This document shows positions 1 to 7,047 of a DNA stretch of 16,577 bases, in pieces. The stretch is from positions 1 through 16,577 of the forward strand of contig JAFAEG010000122.1 of NCBI GenBank assembly GCA_023424095.1, read 5' to 3'. Source of the stretch: Pseudomonadota bacterium (lineage in GTDB: Bacteria > Pseudomonadota > Alphaproteobacteria > Sphingomonadales > Sphingomonadaceae). A program made the position numbers and the translations under genes. Below the pieces are notes generated by a model, which worked only from the letters and a program-made list of their open reading frames with translations, was not told the origin of the DNA and ran no database searches. Position 1 is the stretch's first letter, and the number at the start of each line of letters is the position of its first letter.

Positions 1-67
1 CCTTCTGCGGGGTCGGGTTCGCCGGGTTGGCCGGGTCGATCGGTTCGCCGGGTTTGGGCTCAAGCAT
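1..67 (-). CDS. N-terminus of a proline-rich protein (partial, runs off the left edge)
   Basis: Only the first 22 codons are visible. They read MLEPKPGEPIDPANPANPTP followed by QK, a proline-rich start with a PAN-PAN repeat and no signal peptide. The ATG is at 65-67 on the minus strand and is preceded by a very good ribosome binding site (AAGGAGA, about 6 nt upstream), which is the main reason to call a gene here. A plausible sigma-70-type promoter lies at 93-121. The family cannot be recognised from so few residues. Confidence 0.55.
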   Translation of the reverse strand, partial: MLEPKPGEPIDPANPANPTPQK

Positions 68-92
68 ACGACTCTCCTTGGTTGGAGAATCG

Positions 93-121
93 AAGCTAAG
101 GCGCGCAGCGGCCGGCTGCAA
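93..121 (-). promoter_or_regulatory. Predicted sigma-70-like promoter for the partial left-edge gene
   Basis: Reading the minus strand, a -35 element TTGCAG (116-121) is followed by a 17-nt spacer and a -10 element TAGCTT (93-98). It sits just upstream of the ATG at 67, in the 66-nt gap after the small lipoprotein gene. It is a prediction from pattern only. Confidence 0.4.
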
Positions 122-133
122 CGCCCACAACAA

Positions 134-430
134 TCATTTCGGCTCAGTTTCGACCGGTTCGGCGGTTTCGCCCCGGCGTCGGGCCTCGCGCGCCTCGCGC
201 TGAGCCTGCCGCTCCGCCGCCCGCGCCTCGCGGCCGCGGCGTTCGTCTTCCTCGCGCAGCCTCCGGCCGGCGGCACGGTCGCGCTCGCTTTGGCTGGTGG
301 TGACCGCGTCGATGCTCTGATCGACCACCGCGACGGCGGCCCGCACCGGCAAGGTGACGACGTCGATCGCCGTGCGAGCGATGCAGCCGGACAGGATCGT
401 CGCGGAAAAGGCGAGGAGAATCATGCGCAT
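134..430 (-). CDS. Small lipoprotein with a highly charged Arg/Glu-rich helical tail
   Basis: A 98-residue protein that begins with a lipoprotein signal peptide: hydrophobic core MILLAFSATI and lipobox LSGC with the modified Cys at residue 16. After a short linker the region from about residue 50 to 90 is almost entirely Arg, Glu, Ala and Gln, likely one long charged helix or coiled coil. The start at 430 is preferred over upstream in-frame codons because the signal peptide begins there and AAAGGG lies about 7 nt upstream; a second ATG two codons later (424) is also possible. It follows the diguanylate cyclase by 67 nt on the same strand and may have its own promoter at 472-501. The function is unknown; export to the envelope is inferred from the lipobox. 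Confidence 0.75.
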   Translation of the reverse strand: MRMILLAFSATILSGCIARTAIDVVTLPVRAAVAVVDQSIDAVTTSQSERDRAAGRRLREEDERRGREARAAERQAQREAREARRRGETAEPVETEPK

Positions 431-471
431 GTGAAGCCCTTTACCACGAAGGCGTTGAAGCTTGCTGAACG

Positions 472-501
472 AATATACCGGCCGTGCGGCGCTTGCGTCA
501 G
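472..501 (-). promoter_or_regulatory. Predicted promoter for the small lipoprotein gene
   Basis: On the minus strand a -10 element TATATT (472-477), an AT-rich spot in GC-rich surroundings, lies 18 nt downstream of CTGACG (496-501), a one-mismatch match to the alphaproteobacterial -35 TTGACG. The -35 overlaps the stop codon of the diguanylate cyclase gene. Confidence 0.4.
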
Positions 502-2261
502 GCGGCGCGTTCCAACCGGTTCCGCCCGGCGCGCTTGGCCCGGTAGAGCGCGGCGTCGGCGCGTTCCATGACGATCGGCGCGGGCTCGCCATTGAGCGTC
601 GCGATCCCCGCGCTCACGGTCACTTCGCCCGTCACCCCCGCCAGCGTGATTTCCTCGGCGCAGGCGAGGCGCAGGCGCTCGCAGATCCGCAGCGCCTGGT
701 CGAAGCTGGCGCCTTTCAGGAACACGGCGAACTCCTCGCCACCCAGCCGGCCCACGGCATCGCCTTCGCGGACGATCTGCCGGGCCAGCCGGACGAAGGC
801 GACCAGCACCGCGTCGCCGGCAGCATGGCCGAGCCGGTCGTTGATCCGCTTGAAATGGTCGAGGTCGAACAAGGCGACGCAGCCGCGCTCCAGCTCGCGC
901 TTGGAGATCGCCGCTTTCTCGATCTCGCGCATGAAGGCGCGGCGGTTGAGCGCGCCGGTCAGGCCGTCGGTCCGCGCCTCGGTGGCGAGCACGCGTTCGC
1001 GTTCGCGGCGCTCCTCGACATTGCGGATCGCGCTGACGGCGCCGAGCGCCCGGCCATTCTCGTCGAACACACCCTGGGTACGAGTCTCCATCCAGACCTG
1101 GCTGCCGTCCTTGCGGATGGCGCGATATTCGATCGTCTCGACCAGCTCCGGCGTGGCCAGCACGGCGCGATGCGCGCTCGCCAATTTCGCGGTATCGGCA
1201 GGATCGACCAGGTCCGTCGCCAGGCGGCCGACCACGTCCTCCGGCCGGTAGCCGCCCATCCGCTCGATCGCGGCCGAGGCGAAGACGATGTGGCCGGCCC
1301 GGTCGATGTCGAGGATGATGTCGGTGGAATGGTCGGCTAGCAGGCGATAGCGATTCTCGCTCGCCTGCAGCCGTTCGAACAGCGATTTGCGCTCGGCCAG
1401 TTCCGCGGCGGGCGGCAGCACCGCCAGCACGGTCGCGGCCAGATAGAATTGCAGGAACTGCAATTCGGCCTCGCGGCTCGTGACGAAATCGACGACGGGG
1501 CCGAAGCCCAGCAAGGTCGCGCCGCCCCCGACCAAAGCGACGATGCCGATCGACGCCGCGCCGCCGAACCGTCCGAGCCGGAAGGTGGCGACGATCACCG
1601 GCAGCCACGGCAGGAACAGCATTGGCCCGACACTGAAGGCGAAGACCGTCAGCGTCGTGATGAGGACCAAGGAGAGCAACAGCACGGCCTCGGCAAACTG
1701 GCTGCGCGAGGAAGTCCGCACCCAGCGGCGGACATTGCCGTCGAGGATCAGCAGGCAGGCGGGCGCGAAGCTGATCGTGCCGAGCGCATGGCCGGCGAAC
1801 CAGCGCAGGGCATTGTCGGCGAAGTCCGCGCCGTGCAGCGCCGCGACCGCGGCCCCGCCAAGTGCGCTCAGCAAGGGTGCGACGATCCCCGCCGCGAAGA
1901 CGAAGGTGAAGAAGCCGGGAGTCGAATCCAGCGGCGCCGCGCGCCCGCGCATCCGGCGGTACAGGCTGGCCGCGACAAAGGCCTCGCACATGTTGATCAC
2001 GCTGAACACGGGCGCGGCGGTCGGGCCGAAGCCGAACAAGGCGGTCGCCGCCGCGCTGGCGATGCCGCACGAGGTCAGCGCGCCGCGCCACTCGCGCCGC
2101 GGCGTGGTGAGCAGGAACGCGGTCAGAATGGCATTGGCGACGAACAGGATCGCCACGCCGCCGCCCAGCCGGGTGGTGGCGACGGTCAGCGACGCGATCA
2201 CGAAATAGACAAGGCCGAGCGCCGCATGGCGAAGTACCGGCCGGTGCAGAGCGATGCCCAT
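498..2261 (-). CDS. Membrane-bound diguanylate cyclase (MASE1-like sensor, PAS, GGDEF)
   Basis: A 587-residue protein that should synthesise cyclic di-GMP from two GTP. Residues about 12-290 hold some eight hydrophobic segments resembling the MASE1 integral-membrane sensor. Residues about 301-420 form a PAS domain (SENRYRLLADHSTDIIL, then EYRAIRKDGSQVWMETR). Residues about 427-583 form the GGDEF domain: TDGLTGALNRRAF, FDLDHFKRIND (465-475) and the active-site loop GGEEF (507-511), a catalytically competent variant. An RxxD inhibitory site (REGD, 498-501) sits five residues before it, so feedback inhibition by c-di-GMP is expected. There is no EAL domain. The Shine-Dalgarno is weak. The start is chosen because the first hydrophobic segment follows shortly after. 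The signal sensed is unknown. Confidence 0.93.
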   Translation of the reverse strand: MGIALHRPVLRHAALGLVYFVIASLTVATTRLGGGVAILFVANAILTAFLLTTPRREWRGALTSCGIASAAATALFGFGPTAAPVFSVINMCEAFVAASLYRRMRGRAAPLDSTPGFFTFVFAAGIVAPLLSALGGAAVAALHGADFADNALRWFAGHALGTISFAPACLLILDGNVRRWVRTSSRSQFAEAVLLLSLVLITTLTVFAFSVGPMLFLPWLPVIVATFRLGRFGGAASIGIVALVGGGATLLGFGPVVDFVTSREAELQFLQFYLAATVLAVLPPAAELAERKSLFERLQASENRYRLLADHSTDIILDIDRAGHIVFASAAIERMGGYRPEDVVGRLATDLVDPADTAKLASAHRAVLATPELVETIEYRAIRKDGSQVWMETRTQGVFDENGRALGAVSAIRNVEERRERERVLATEARTDGLTGALNRRAFMREIEKAAISKRELERGCVALFDLDHFKRINDRLGHAAGDAVLVAFVRLARQIVREGDAVGRLGGEEFAVFLKGASFDQALRICERLRLACAEEITLAGVTGEVTVSAGIATLNGEPAPIVMERADAALYRAKRAGRNRLERAA

Positions 2262-2342
2262 CGTCTGCAGCTACCCGCTCACCGGTTAAGCAATGGCTAG
2301 CGGCGCGGTAAGGAAATCGGCGCAACTGCCGGAGCCGTAACG

Positions 2343-2371
2343 AAAAAGGGCGGCCCGTTGCCGGACCGCCC
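2343..2371 (-). terminator. Rho-independent terminator of the rplM-rpsI operon
   Basis: On the minus strand, 27 nt after the rpsI stop codon, GGGCGGTCCG and CGGGCCGCCC form a 10-bp stem (one G-T wobble) closed by a GCAA tetraloop of the GNRA class and followed at once by TTTTT. This is the clearest intrinsic terminator in the window. Confidence 0.9.
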
Positions 2372-2397
2372 TCTTGCGTTCTGAAATTCCGAGACGC

Positions 2398-3033
2398 TTA
2401 GCGCTTCGAGAACTGGAAGGAACGACGCGCCTTGGCGCGGCCATACTTCTTACGCTCGACGACGCGCGGATCGCGGGTCAGGAAGCCGGCCTGCTTCACT
2501 GCGGTGCGCAGGGTCGGCTCATACTTGCTGAGCGCCTGGGCGATGCCGTGCTTGACCGCGCCGGCCTGGCCCGAAAGCCCGCCGCCATGAACGGTCGCGA
2601 CGACGTCATACTGGCCTTCGCGCTCGGAGACGCCGAACGGCTGGTTGATCACCAGGCGCAGGGTCGGGCGGGCGAAATAGACTTCCTGATCCCGGCCGTT
2701 GACCGTGATCTTGCCCGAGCCCGGCTTCAGCCAGACGCGCGCAACGGCGTCCTTGCGGCGGCCGGTCGCATAAGCGCGGCCCTGCGCGTCCAGCTCCTGC
2801 TCGCGCAGCACGGCGGCGATCTGCGGACCCTGGGTGGCGACACCGTTCGGGTTCAGATTCTCTTCCTCGCGGCCACGACGGCCACCCGAACGGGGCGCCT
2901 CGGAAGCAGCGGCGGGCGCCGCGGTCTCGGCAGCGGCGTCACCGGCGGGAGCGGCGGCGGGGGCCGCGGCCGGCTCGGCCTTGGCGGCGGTCAGATCGGC
3001 GAGATCGGACAAAGACTGGCGGTTGTCGGCCAT
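2398..3033 (-). CDS. rpsI: 30S ribosomal protein S9 with long N-terminal extension
   Basis: Small-subunit ribosomal protein whose C-terminal tail reaches the P-site tRNA. The S9 core starts near residue 88 (AYATGRRKDAVARVWLKPGSG) and runs to the diagnostic C-terminus RRSFQFSKR, including HGGGLSGQAGAVKHGIAQAL (149-168). At 211 residues it is about 80 longer than the E. coli protein (130). The extra part (1-85) is an Ala/Pro/Glu-rich, probably disordered segment with one basic cluster (RSGGRRGR). The ATG overlaps the rplM stop codon (TAATG), so translation is probably coupled. Long S9 extensions are known in Alphaproteobacteria. Transcription ends at 2343-2371. Confidence 0.97.
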   Translation of the reverse strand: MADNRQSLSDLADLTAAKAEPAAAPAAAPAGDAAAETAAPAAASEAPRSGGRRGREEENLNPNGVATQGPQIAAVLREQELDAQGRAYATGRRKDAVARVWLKPGSGKITVNGRDQEVYFARPTLRLVINQPFGVSEREGQYDVVATVHGGGLSGQAGAVKHGIAQALSKYEPTLRTAVKQAGFLTRDPRVVERKKYGRAKARRSFQFSKR

Positions 3034-3512
3034 TATGCGCCCACCTTGTTCTTGCGGTTCATCGACGCGACGTCGAGGACTTCGGGGTTCTGGCCACCGT
3101 GCGGATGCTCGGTGCCGTTATACAGGTGCAGGGCACGCATCTGGTCGCGGCCGAGCGGACCGCGCGGGATCATGCGCTCGATCGCCTTTTCCAGCACGCG
3201 CTCGGGGAAGCGGCCTTCCAGCACCTTGCCGGCGGTGATCGACTTGATGCCGCCCGCATAGCCGGTGTGACGGTAATAGACCTTGTCGGCCAGCTTCTTG
3301 CCGGTGAAGCGCACCTTGTCGGCGTTGACGATGACGACATGGTCGCCGCAATCGACGTGCGGGGTGAAGCTGGGCTTGTGCTTGCCGCGCAGGATGTTCG
3401 CGACGATGGTGGCGAGACGGCCGACGACGAGACCGTCGGCGTCGATCAGATGCCACTTCTTTTCCACCTCGGCCGGCTTGGCCGACTTGGTGGTCTTGAG
3501 GAGCGCCTTCAT
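3033..3512 (-). CDS. rplM: 50S ribosomal protein L13
   Basis: Early-assembling large-subunit protein, 159 residues (E. coli 142). Family motifs are WHLIDADGLVVGRLAT (20-35), ILRGKHKPSFTPHVDCGDHVV, GKKLADKVYYRHTGYAGG, RMIPRGPLGRDQMRALHLY and the C-terminal HPHGGQNPEVLDV. The ATG at 3512 has AAAGG 10 nt upstream. A minimal ATG-AGC-CCA-TGA reading frame starts 8 nt upstream and overlaps the start codon. The gene is first in the rplM-rpsI operon, with a candidate promoter at 3587-3615 and a strong leader hairpin at 3541-3576. In E. coli L13 represses its own mRNA through the leader; whether that happens here is inference. Confidence 0.97.
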   Translation of the reverse strand: MKALLKTTKSAKPAEVEKKWHLIDADGLVVGRLATIVANILRGKHKPSFTPHVDCGDHVVIVNADKVRFTGKKLADKVYYRHTGYAGGIKSITAGKVLEGRFPERVLEKAIERMIPRGPLGRDQMRALHLYNGTEHPHGGQNPEVLDVASMNRKNKVGA

Positions 3513-3540
3513 GGGCTCATGACCTTTCGAATAAACGGAT

Positions 3541-3576
3541 GCGCCGCCCGGACCCGGAAGGGCCGAAGGGCGGCGC
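3541..3576 (-). promoter_or_regulatory. 5'-leader hairpin of the rplM-rpsI mRNA
   Basis: The perfect inverted repeat GCGCCGCCC / GGGCGGCGC (3541-3549 and 3568-3576) encloses an 18-nt loop that can form a further short stem. It lies 28 nt before the rplM ATG and only a few nt after the start expected from the promoter at 3587-3615, so it would be the 5' end of the mRNA. No U-tract follows on the minus strand, so it is not an intrinsic terminator. A role in autoregulation or mRNA stability is inference. Confidence 0.55.
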
Positions 3577-3586
3577 TGCGAGCGGC

Positions 3587-3615
3587 CAAATGGCGCAAGA
3601 GGCCCGCAAAGTCAA
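3587..3615 (-). promoter_or_regulatory. Candidate promoter of rplM-rpsI
   Basis: On the minus strand TTGACT (3610-3615) is a strong -35 match and is followed by a 17-nt spacer and CATTTG (3587-3592), a weak -10. It lies in an AT-richer pocket about 75 nt before the rplM start. The -35 is convincing; the exact -10 is not. Confidence 0.4.
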
Positions 3616-3695
3616 CAAATCCGCGGGTTTCGCGTGAGGTAAAATGATACCATGTGCGTCGGAGCGCTGATTTAGTCAGCAGCGCCCGGAGCCTG

Positions 3696-4178
3696 CTAGT
3701 CGTCGCTCAGGCCGAGCGTTTCGGTCAGCTCGCACGTTTCGCTGGAGAACTTCCCCACCGCTCGCTCGACATTCATGCCACCAAATCCGTTGCGCGCCCG
3801 GTATTCCATAACGACGCCGTGCGAGCCTGAAGAATCGGCGCGTGTGACGCGTGTCTCAATGTGCTCGAAGGACGAAGGCTCTCGAAGTGCATCTTTGACT
3901 GCGTTCTTAAGACCTCGCAGCGACCCATCCCAGCTACTGAGACAGTGAGTACCACTTGCCTTTTCCTCTGCCTCTGCTCGTGCGGAACTCGCCTCTTGTT
4001 CTGCTTCGCTCTTTGCGCGCTCCGCTCGCAGCGCTTCTCGCTTGGCTTCCTGCTCCTTCCGAAAGGCAGCAAATCCTTCTGGATCAACAATGCTCCACGT
4101 TACGGATGTCAGCACGGCCACGCCGATTACCGCCCCGGCGATGATCGCGACACGCTTGAATAGTCTCTTGATCCCCAT
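3696..4178 (-). CDS. Hypothetical membrane-anchored coiled-coil protein
   Basis: I do not recognise a characterised family. The 160-residue protein has a basic N-terminus (KRLFKR), one membrane segment at about 10-30, an amphipathic charged stretch at about 35-75 rich in Glu, Lys, Arg and Ala that is probably coiled coil, and a small C-terminal domain (about 78-155) with two Cys (79, 149) and the pattern LKNAVKDALREPSSFEH...VVMEYRARNGFGG. A similar pattern (lysine-rich helix, then P-x-SFE, then Y-x-x-x-N-G-F/Y-G) occurs in short uncharacterised proteins of mobile and phage regions, as far as I recall. The G+C content is visibly lower than in its neighbours, which suggests horizontal acquisition. 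AAAGAG lies about 5 nt before the ATG. No partner gene is adjacent. Confidence 0.75.
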   Translation of the reverse strand: MGIKRLFKRVAIIAGAVIGVAVLTSVTWSIVDPEGFAAFRKEQEAKREALRAERAKSEAEQEASSARAEAEEKASGTHCLSSWDGSLRGLKNAVKDALREPSSFEHIETRVTRADSSGSHGVVMEYRARNGFGGMNVERAVGKFSSETCELTETLGLSDD

Positions 4179-4318
4179 GCACTCTTTCTGCCGGGCAGTT
4201 TGTCCACGTCAATGCGCAACGATTGCGGGGCCGGACCTGCCCGGTGCAGAATCCGGGCGCGCGATGATCGGCACAGCGCGTATCAGGTGACGAGGACGAC
4301 TCATTGGGAGAGAGTGGC

Positions 4319-5407
4319 ATGAAGCGTGGATGGCCGGCGGCGGCAGGGCTGCTGATCGCTACGACGGCTTTGGCGCAGCAGCCTTCCGGGAACGCGCCGC
4401 CAAACAAGTCCACGCCAGTCGAGGCGGGGGAGCTTCAGGAGACGTGGAACGACCGCGCGAGCCAGGGCGCTCCCGTTTCGTCCATCCGCGAATTTGACGG
4501 CTGGGGTCTGGGCGCCGCCATGCCGCTGGCGCGCTCCGAGCATGCGGTCGCGGAATTCGAGGGCAAGGTCTGGGTGCTGGGCGGCTATCCGCCCGGGCGG
4601 CTGCCGTCCAATCTCGTGCAGGTCTATGATCCGGTCGCGAGCCGCTGGACGCTCGGCCCGACGCTGCCGCAGCCGATCCACCACACCCATGTCGCAGCGG
4701 TGGGCGGCAAACTTTATCTGATCGGTGGCGAGGTCGACGGCGCCAGCTCCGGGCGGCCGCATCGCTACGTCGCCGATGTCTGGATGCACGATCCGGCCGT
4801 CGGCGGCTGGGTGCCTCGGGCGCCGATGCCCACGGCGCGCAGTGGCGGCGGCAAGGCGGTGATCGACGGCAAGATCTACGTCGCCGGCGGCCGCCCGCCC
4901 GGCGGCGCGGCGTTCGAGGTCTATGACCCGGCGACCGACACATGGGAGCGGCTGCCGGACATGCCGACGCAGCGCAATCACCTCGCCATGGTCGCGATCG
5001 GTGGCAAGATCTATGTCGCGGGCGGCCGCACCGGTCCGGGCGCGGGCGCCGAGCGGGTCGATGTGCTCGAAATCTACGATCCCGCCACTCGCCGCTGGAG
5101 CCGCGGCGCTTCGTTGCCCGCGCCGCGCGGCGGCGTCACCGGTGCGGCCCATGCCGGCTGCATGTTCGTCTTCGCGGGCGAGGGCGAGCGCAGCCATGTG
5201 CTGGGCCTGACGCCGAACAGCTATGGCTATGATCCGCGCACCGACCGCTGGACGCAATTGCCCGACCTGCCGATTGCCATGCACGGGCTGAAGGGCAGCG
5301 CGGTGATCGGCGGCCGCATCTTCCTGCCGGGCGGCGGGATCACGCTGGGCGGCAATTCCGGCACGAACGCGATGCAGGTCTATCGGCCCACCATGACCTG
5401 CGAATAG
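4319..5407 (+). CDS. Secreted six-repeat kelch beta-propeller protein
   Basis: A 362-residue exported protein. The first 19-20 residues (MKRGWPAAAGLLIATTALAQ) are a Sec signal peptide with an A-L-A cleavage site. After a linker, six kelch repeats start near residues 67, 118, 172, 218, 268 and 319; most have the GG doublet (GKVWVLGGY, GKLYLIGGE, GKIYVAGGR twice, GRIFLPGGG) and a Y-D-P...R/T-W strand. The fifth repeat has FAGE instead of GG. Six repeats suggest a six-bladed propeller like sialate mutarotase NanM, but the ligand or enzyme activity cannot be told. The ATG at 4319 is preferred to the in-frame TTG at 4304 because GGGAGAG lies just upstream and the signal peptide starts there. It is probably monocistronic, 84 nt before glmM. 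Confidence 0.9.
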   Translation: MKRGWPAAAGLLIATTALAQQPSGNAPPNKSTPVEAGELQETWNDRASQGAPVSSIREFDGWGLGAAMPLARSEHAVAEFEGKVWVLGGYPPGRLPSNLVQVYDPVASRWTLGPTLPQPIHHTHVAAVGGKLYLIGGEVDGASSGRPHRYVADVWMHDPAVGGWVPRAPMPTARSGGGKAVIDGKIYVAGGRPPGGAAFEVYDPATDTWERLPDMPTQRNHLAMVAIGGKIYVAGGRTGPGAGAERVDVLEIYDPATRRWSRGASLPAPRGGVTGAAHAGCMFVFAGEGERSHVLGLTPNSYGYDPRTDRWTQLPDLPIAMHGLKGSAVIGGRIFLPGGGITLGGNSGTNAMQVYRPTMTCE

Positions 5408-5437
5408 CGCCGCCGCGCTTTGTAATGCTTGCGCCCC

Positions 5438-5477
5438 TTTGCTATCGCCCGCGCGAATTTGCTATCGCCCGCGCGAA
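5438..5477 (+). repeat. Exact 20-bp tandem duplication in the glmM 5' region
   Basis: The 20-bp unit TTTGCTATCGCCCGCGCGAA occurs twice head to tail (5438-5457 and 5458-5477), ending 14 nt before the glmM ATG. The unit includes GCTATC, a possible -10-like hexamer, so the duplication may have doubled a promoter or transcription start region. Confidence 0.9.
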
Positions 5478-5491
5478 CATGGGGAGTAAGC

Positions 5492-6823
5492 ATGTCGCGT
5501 AAGTTCTTCGGCACGGATGGGATCCGCGGCCGCACCAACGAAATGCCGATGACCGCGGCGATGGCGCAGCGGGTCGGCCAGGCGGCGGGCGCGCATTTCC
5601 TGCGCGGCGACCATCGCCATCGCGTGGTGATCGGCAAGGATACCCGCCTGTCGGGCTACATGATGGAGACGGCGCTCATTTCCGGCTTCACCAGCGTCGG
5701 CATGGACGTGGTGATGGTCGGGCCGGTGCCGACCCCGGCGGTGGCGATGCTGACCCGCTCGATGCGCGCCGACATCGGCGTGATGATCTCCGCCAGCCAC
5801 AACAAGTTCGCCGACAATGGCATCAAATTGTTCGGCCCCGACGGCTATAAATTGTCCGATGCGGACGAGGCGGAGCTCGAGCGGCTGCTGGACGAGGAGC
5901 CGGTGCTGGTCCCCGCCGAGCAGATCGGCCGGGCGCGCAAGATCGAGGATGCCCGCGGCCGCTACATCCACTTCGCCAAGACCACCTTCCCCGAGCATCT
6001 GCGGCTCGACGGGCTGAAGGTGGTGGTCGATTGCGCGCATGGCGCCGCTTATCAGGTCGCCCCCTCGGCGTTGTGGGAGCTGGGTGCGGAAGTGGTTGCG
6101 CTCGGCGTCGATCCCGACGGCCTCAACATCAATGACGGCTGCGGTTCGACCGATACCGCCGCGCTCAGCAGCACGGTGGTCGCCAGCGGTGCGCATATCG
6201 GGCTGGCGCTGGACGGCGACGCCGATCGGCTGATCGTCGTCGACGAGACCGGGACAAAGATTGACGGCGACCAGTTGATGGCCCTGATCGGCTCGTCCTG
6301 GCACCGCCGCGGCCAGCTGAAAGGCGGCGGCGTGGTCGCGACGGTGATGTCCAACCTGGGGCTGGAACGCTATTTCCAGAGCGAGGGCCTGACGCTGGAG
6401 CGGACCAAGGTCGGCGACCGCTATGTGCTGGAAGCGATGCGCGCCCGGGGCTTCAATGTCGGCGGCGAGCAGTCCGGCCACATGATCCTGACCGATTACG
6501 GCACCACCGGCGACGGTCTGGTCGCGGGCCTGCAGGTGCTGGCCGAGCTGGTCGAGGCGGGCAAGCCTGCGAGCGAATTGCTCCGCCGCTTCGAGCCGCT
6601 GCCGCAATTGCTGAAAAATGTCCGCTTCAAGGGCAAGCCGCTCGAGCAAGCGGACGTGAAGGCCGCGATCGCCGCCGGCGAAGCGCGGCTGGCCGGGACC
6701 GGCCGGCTGGTCATCCGCCCCTCCGGCACCGAGCCGGTGATGCGCGTGATGGCCGAAGGCGAGGACGAAAATCTGGTGCGTGAGGTCGTCGACGACATCT
6801 GCGCCGCTGTGGAGAAGAATTAA
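5492..6823 (+). CDS. glmM: Phosphoglucosamine mutase
   Basis: Converts glucosamine-6-phosphate to glucosamine-1-phosphate, the second step toward UDP-GlcNAc for peptidoglycan and LPS; cytoplasmic. At 443 residues it matches the family (E. coli 445). Diagnostic sites are FFGTDGIRG at the N-terminus, the phosphoserine loop ISASHN with catalytic Ser102, the metal loop DGDADR (241-246), the sugar-recognition loop GGEQSGH (324-330) and the phosphate-binding RPSGTEP (409-415). The start at 5492 is chosen because MSRKFFGTDGIRG is the usual N-terminus and GGGGAG is about 5 nt upstream. The stop overlaps the next ATG (TAATG), so glmM leads a translationally coupled cluster. Confidence 0.98.
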   Translation: MSRKFFGTDGIRGRTNEMPMTAAMAQRVGQAAGAHFLRGDHRHRVVIGKDTRLSGYMMETALISGFTSVGMDVVMVGPVPTPAVAMLTRSMRADIGVMISASHNKFADNGIKLFGPDGYKLSDADEAELERLLDEEPVLVPAEQIGRARKIEDARGRYIHFAKTTFPEHLRLDGLKVVVDCAHGAAYQVAPSALWELGAEVVALGVDPDGLNINDGCGSTDTAALSSTVVASGAHIGLALDGDADRLIVVDETGTKIDGDQLMALIGSSWHRRGQLKGGGVVATVMSNLGLERYFQSEGLTLERTKVGDRYVLEAMRARGFNVGGEQSGHMILTDYGTTGDGLVAGLQVLAELVEAGKPASELLRRFEPLPQLLKNVRFKGKPLEQADVKAAIAAGEARLAGTGRLVIRPSGTEPVMRVMAEGEDENLVREVVDDICAAVEKN

Positions 6824-7047
6824 TGCTTGAGATGCGCCCCGATTGCGAAAAGTGCGGCCGCGATTTGCCCGCCGACCAGTTCGAAGCCTTCATCTGCTCG
6901 ATGGAATGCACCTTCTGCGCCGCCTGTGCGGACCGGATGGAGGAACGCTGCCCCAATTGCGGCGGCGATCTGCTCGAGCGGCCGATGCGGACCGGCGAGA
7001 CGCTGGCGAAGCACCCGGCCAGCACCAAGCGCCATTATAAGAGGTGA
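6823..7047 (+). CDS. DUF1272-like small zinc-ribbon protein
   Basis: A 74-residue protein with eight cysteines in four C-x2/3-C pairs (8/11, 25/29, 32/35, 43/46), matching the DUF1272 pattern: RPDCEKCGRDLP, FICSMECTFCAAC, RCPNCGGDLLERP. It probably binds one or two zinc ions. The biochemical role of the family is unknown. It overlaps glmM by one base (TAATG) and thiD by four (GTGA), so all three are probably translated from one message. Confidence 0.92.
   Translation: MLEMRPDCEKCGRDLPADQFEAFICSMECTFCAACADRMEERCPNCGGDLLERPMRTGETLAKHPASTKRHYKR

Noticed and set aside
2281..2300. CtrA half-site TTAACC before the diguanylate cyclase
   Set aside because: The second TTAA half-site at 7-nt spacing is missing.
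421..2325. 634-codon minus-strand open frame over the diguanylate cyclase
   Set aside because: It is a shadow frame caused by high GC; its product is Arg/Gly/Ala-rich without domains, and the real GGDEF protein lies in another frame of the same strand.
4239..4258. GCCCGG/CCGGGC inverted repeat upstream of the kelch gene as an operator or terminator
   Set aside because: Only 6 bp with an 8-nt loop in GC-rich DNA and no T-run; too likely by chance.
4304..4318. TTG start for the kelch protein
   Set aside because: It would place five residues before a signal peptide that starts properly at the ATG 4319, and the ribosome binding site would be inside the coding region.
4301..5284. 327-codon minus-strand frame opposite the kelch gene
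   Set aside because: Low-complexity His/Arg/Ala-rich product with no family motif, antisense to a clear signal-peptide kelch protein.
5438..5477. CRISPR-like repeat
   Set aside because: Two adjacent copies without a spacer and no cas genes; it is a simple tandem duplication.
5462..6649. 395-codon minus-strand frame opposite glmM
   Set aside because: Antisense shadow of a certain gene; product has no recognisable domain.
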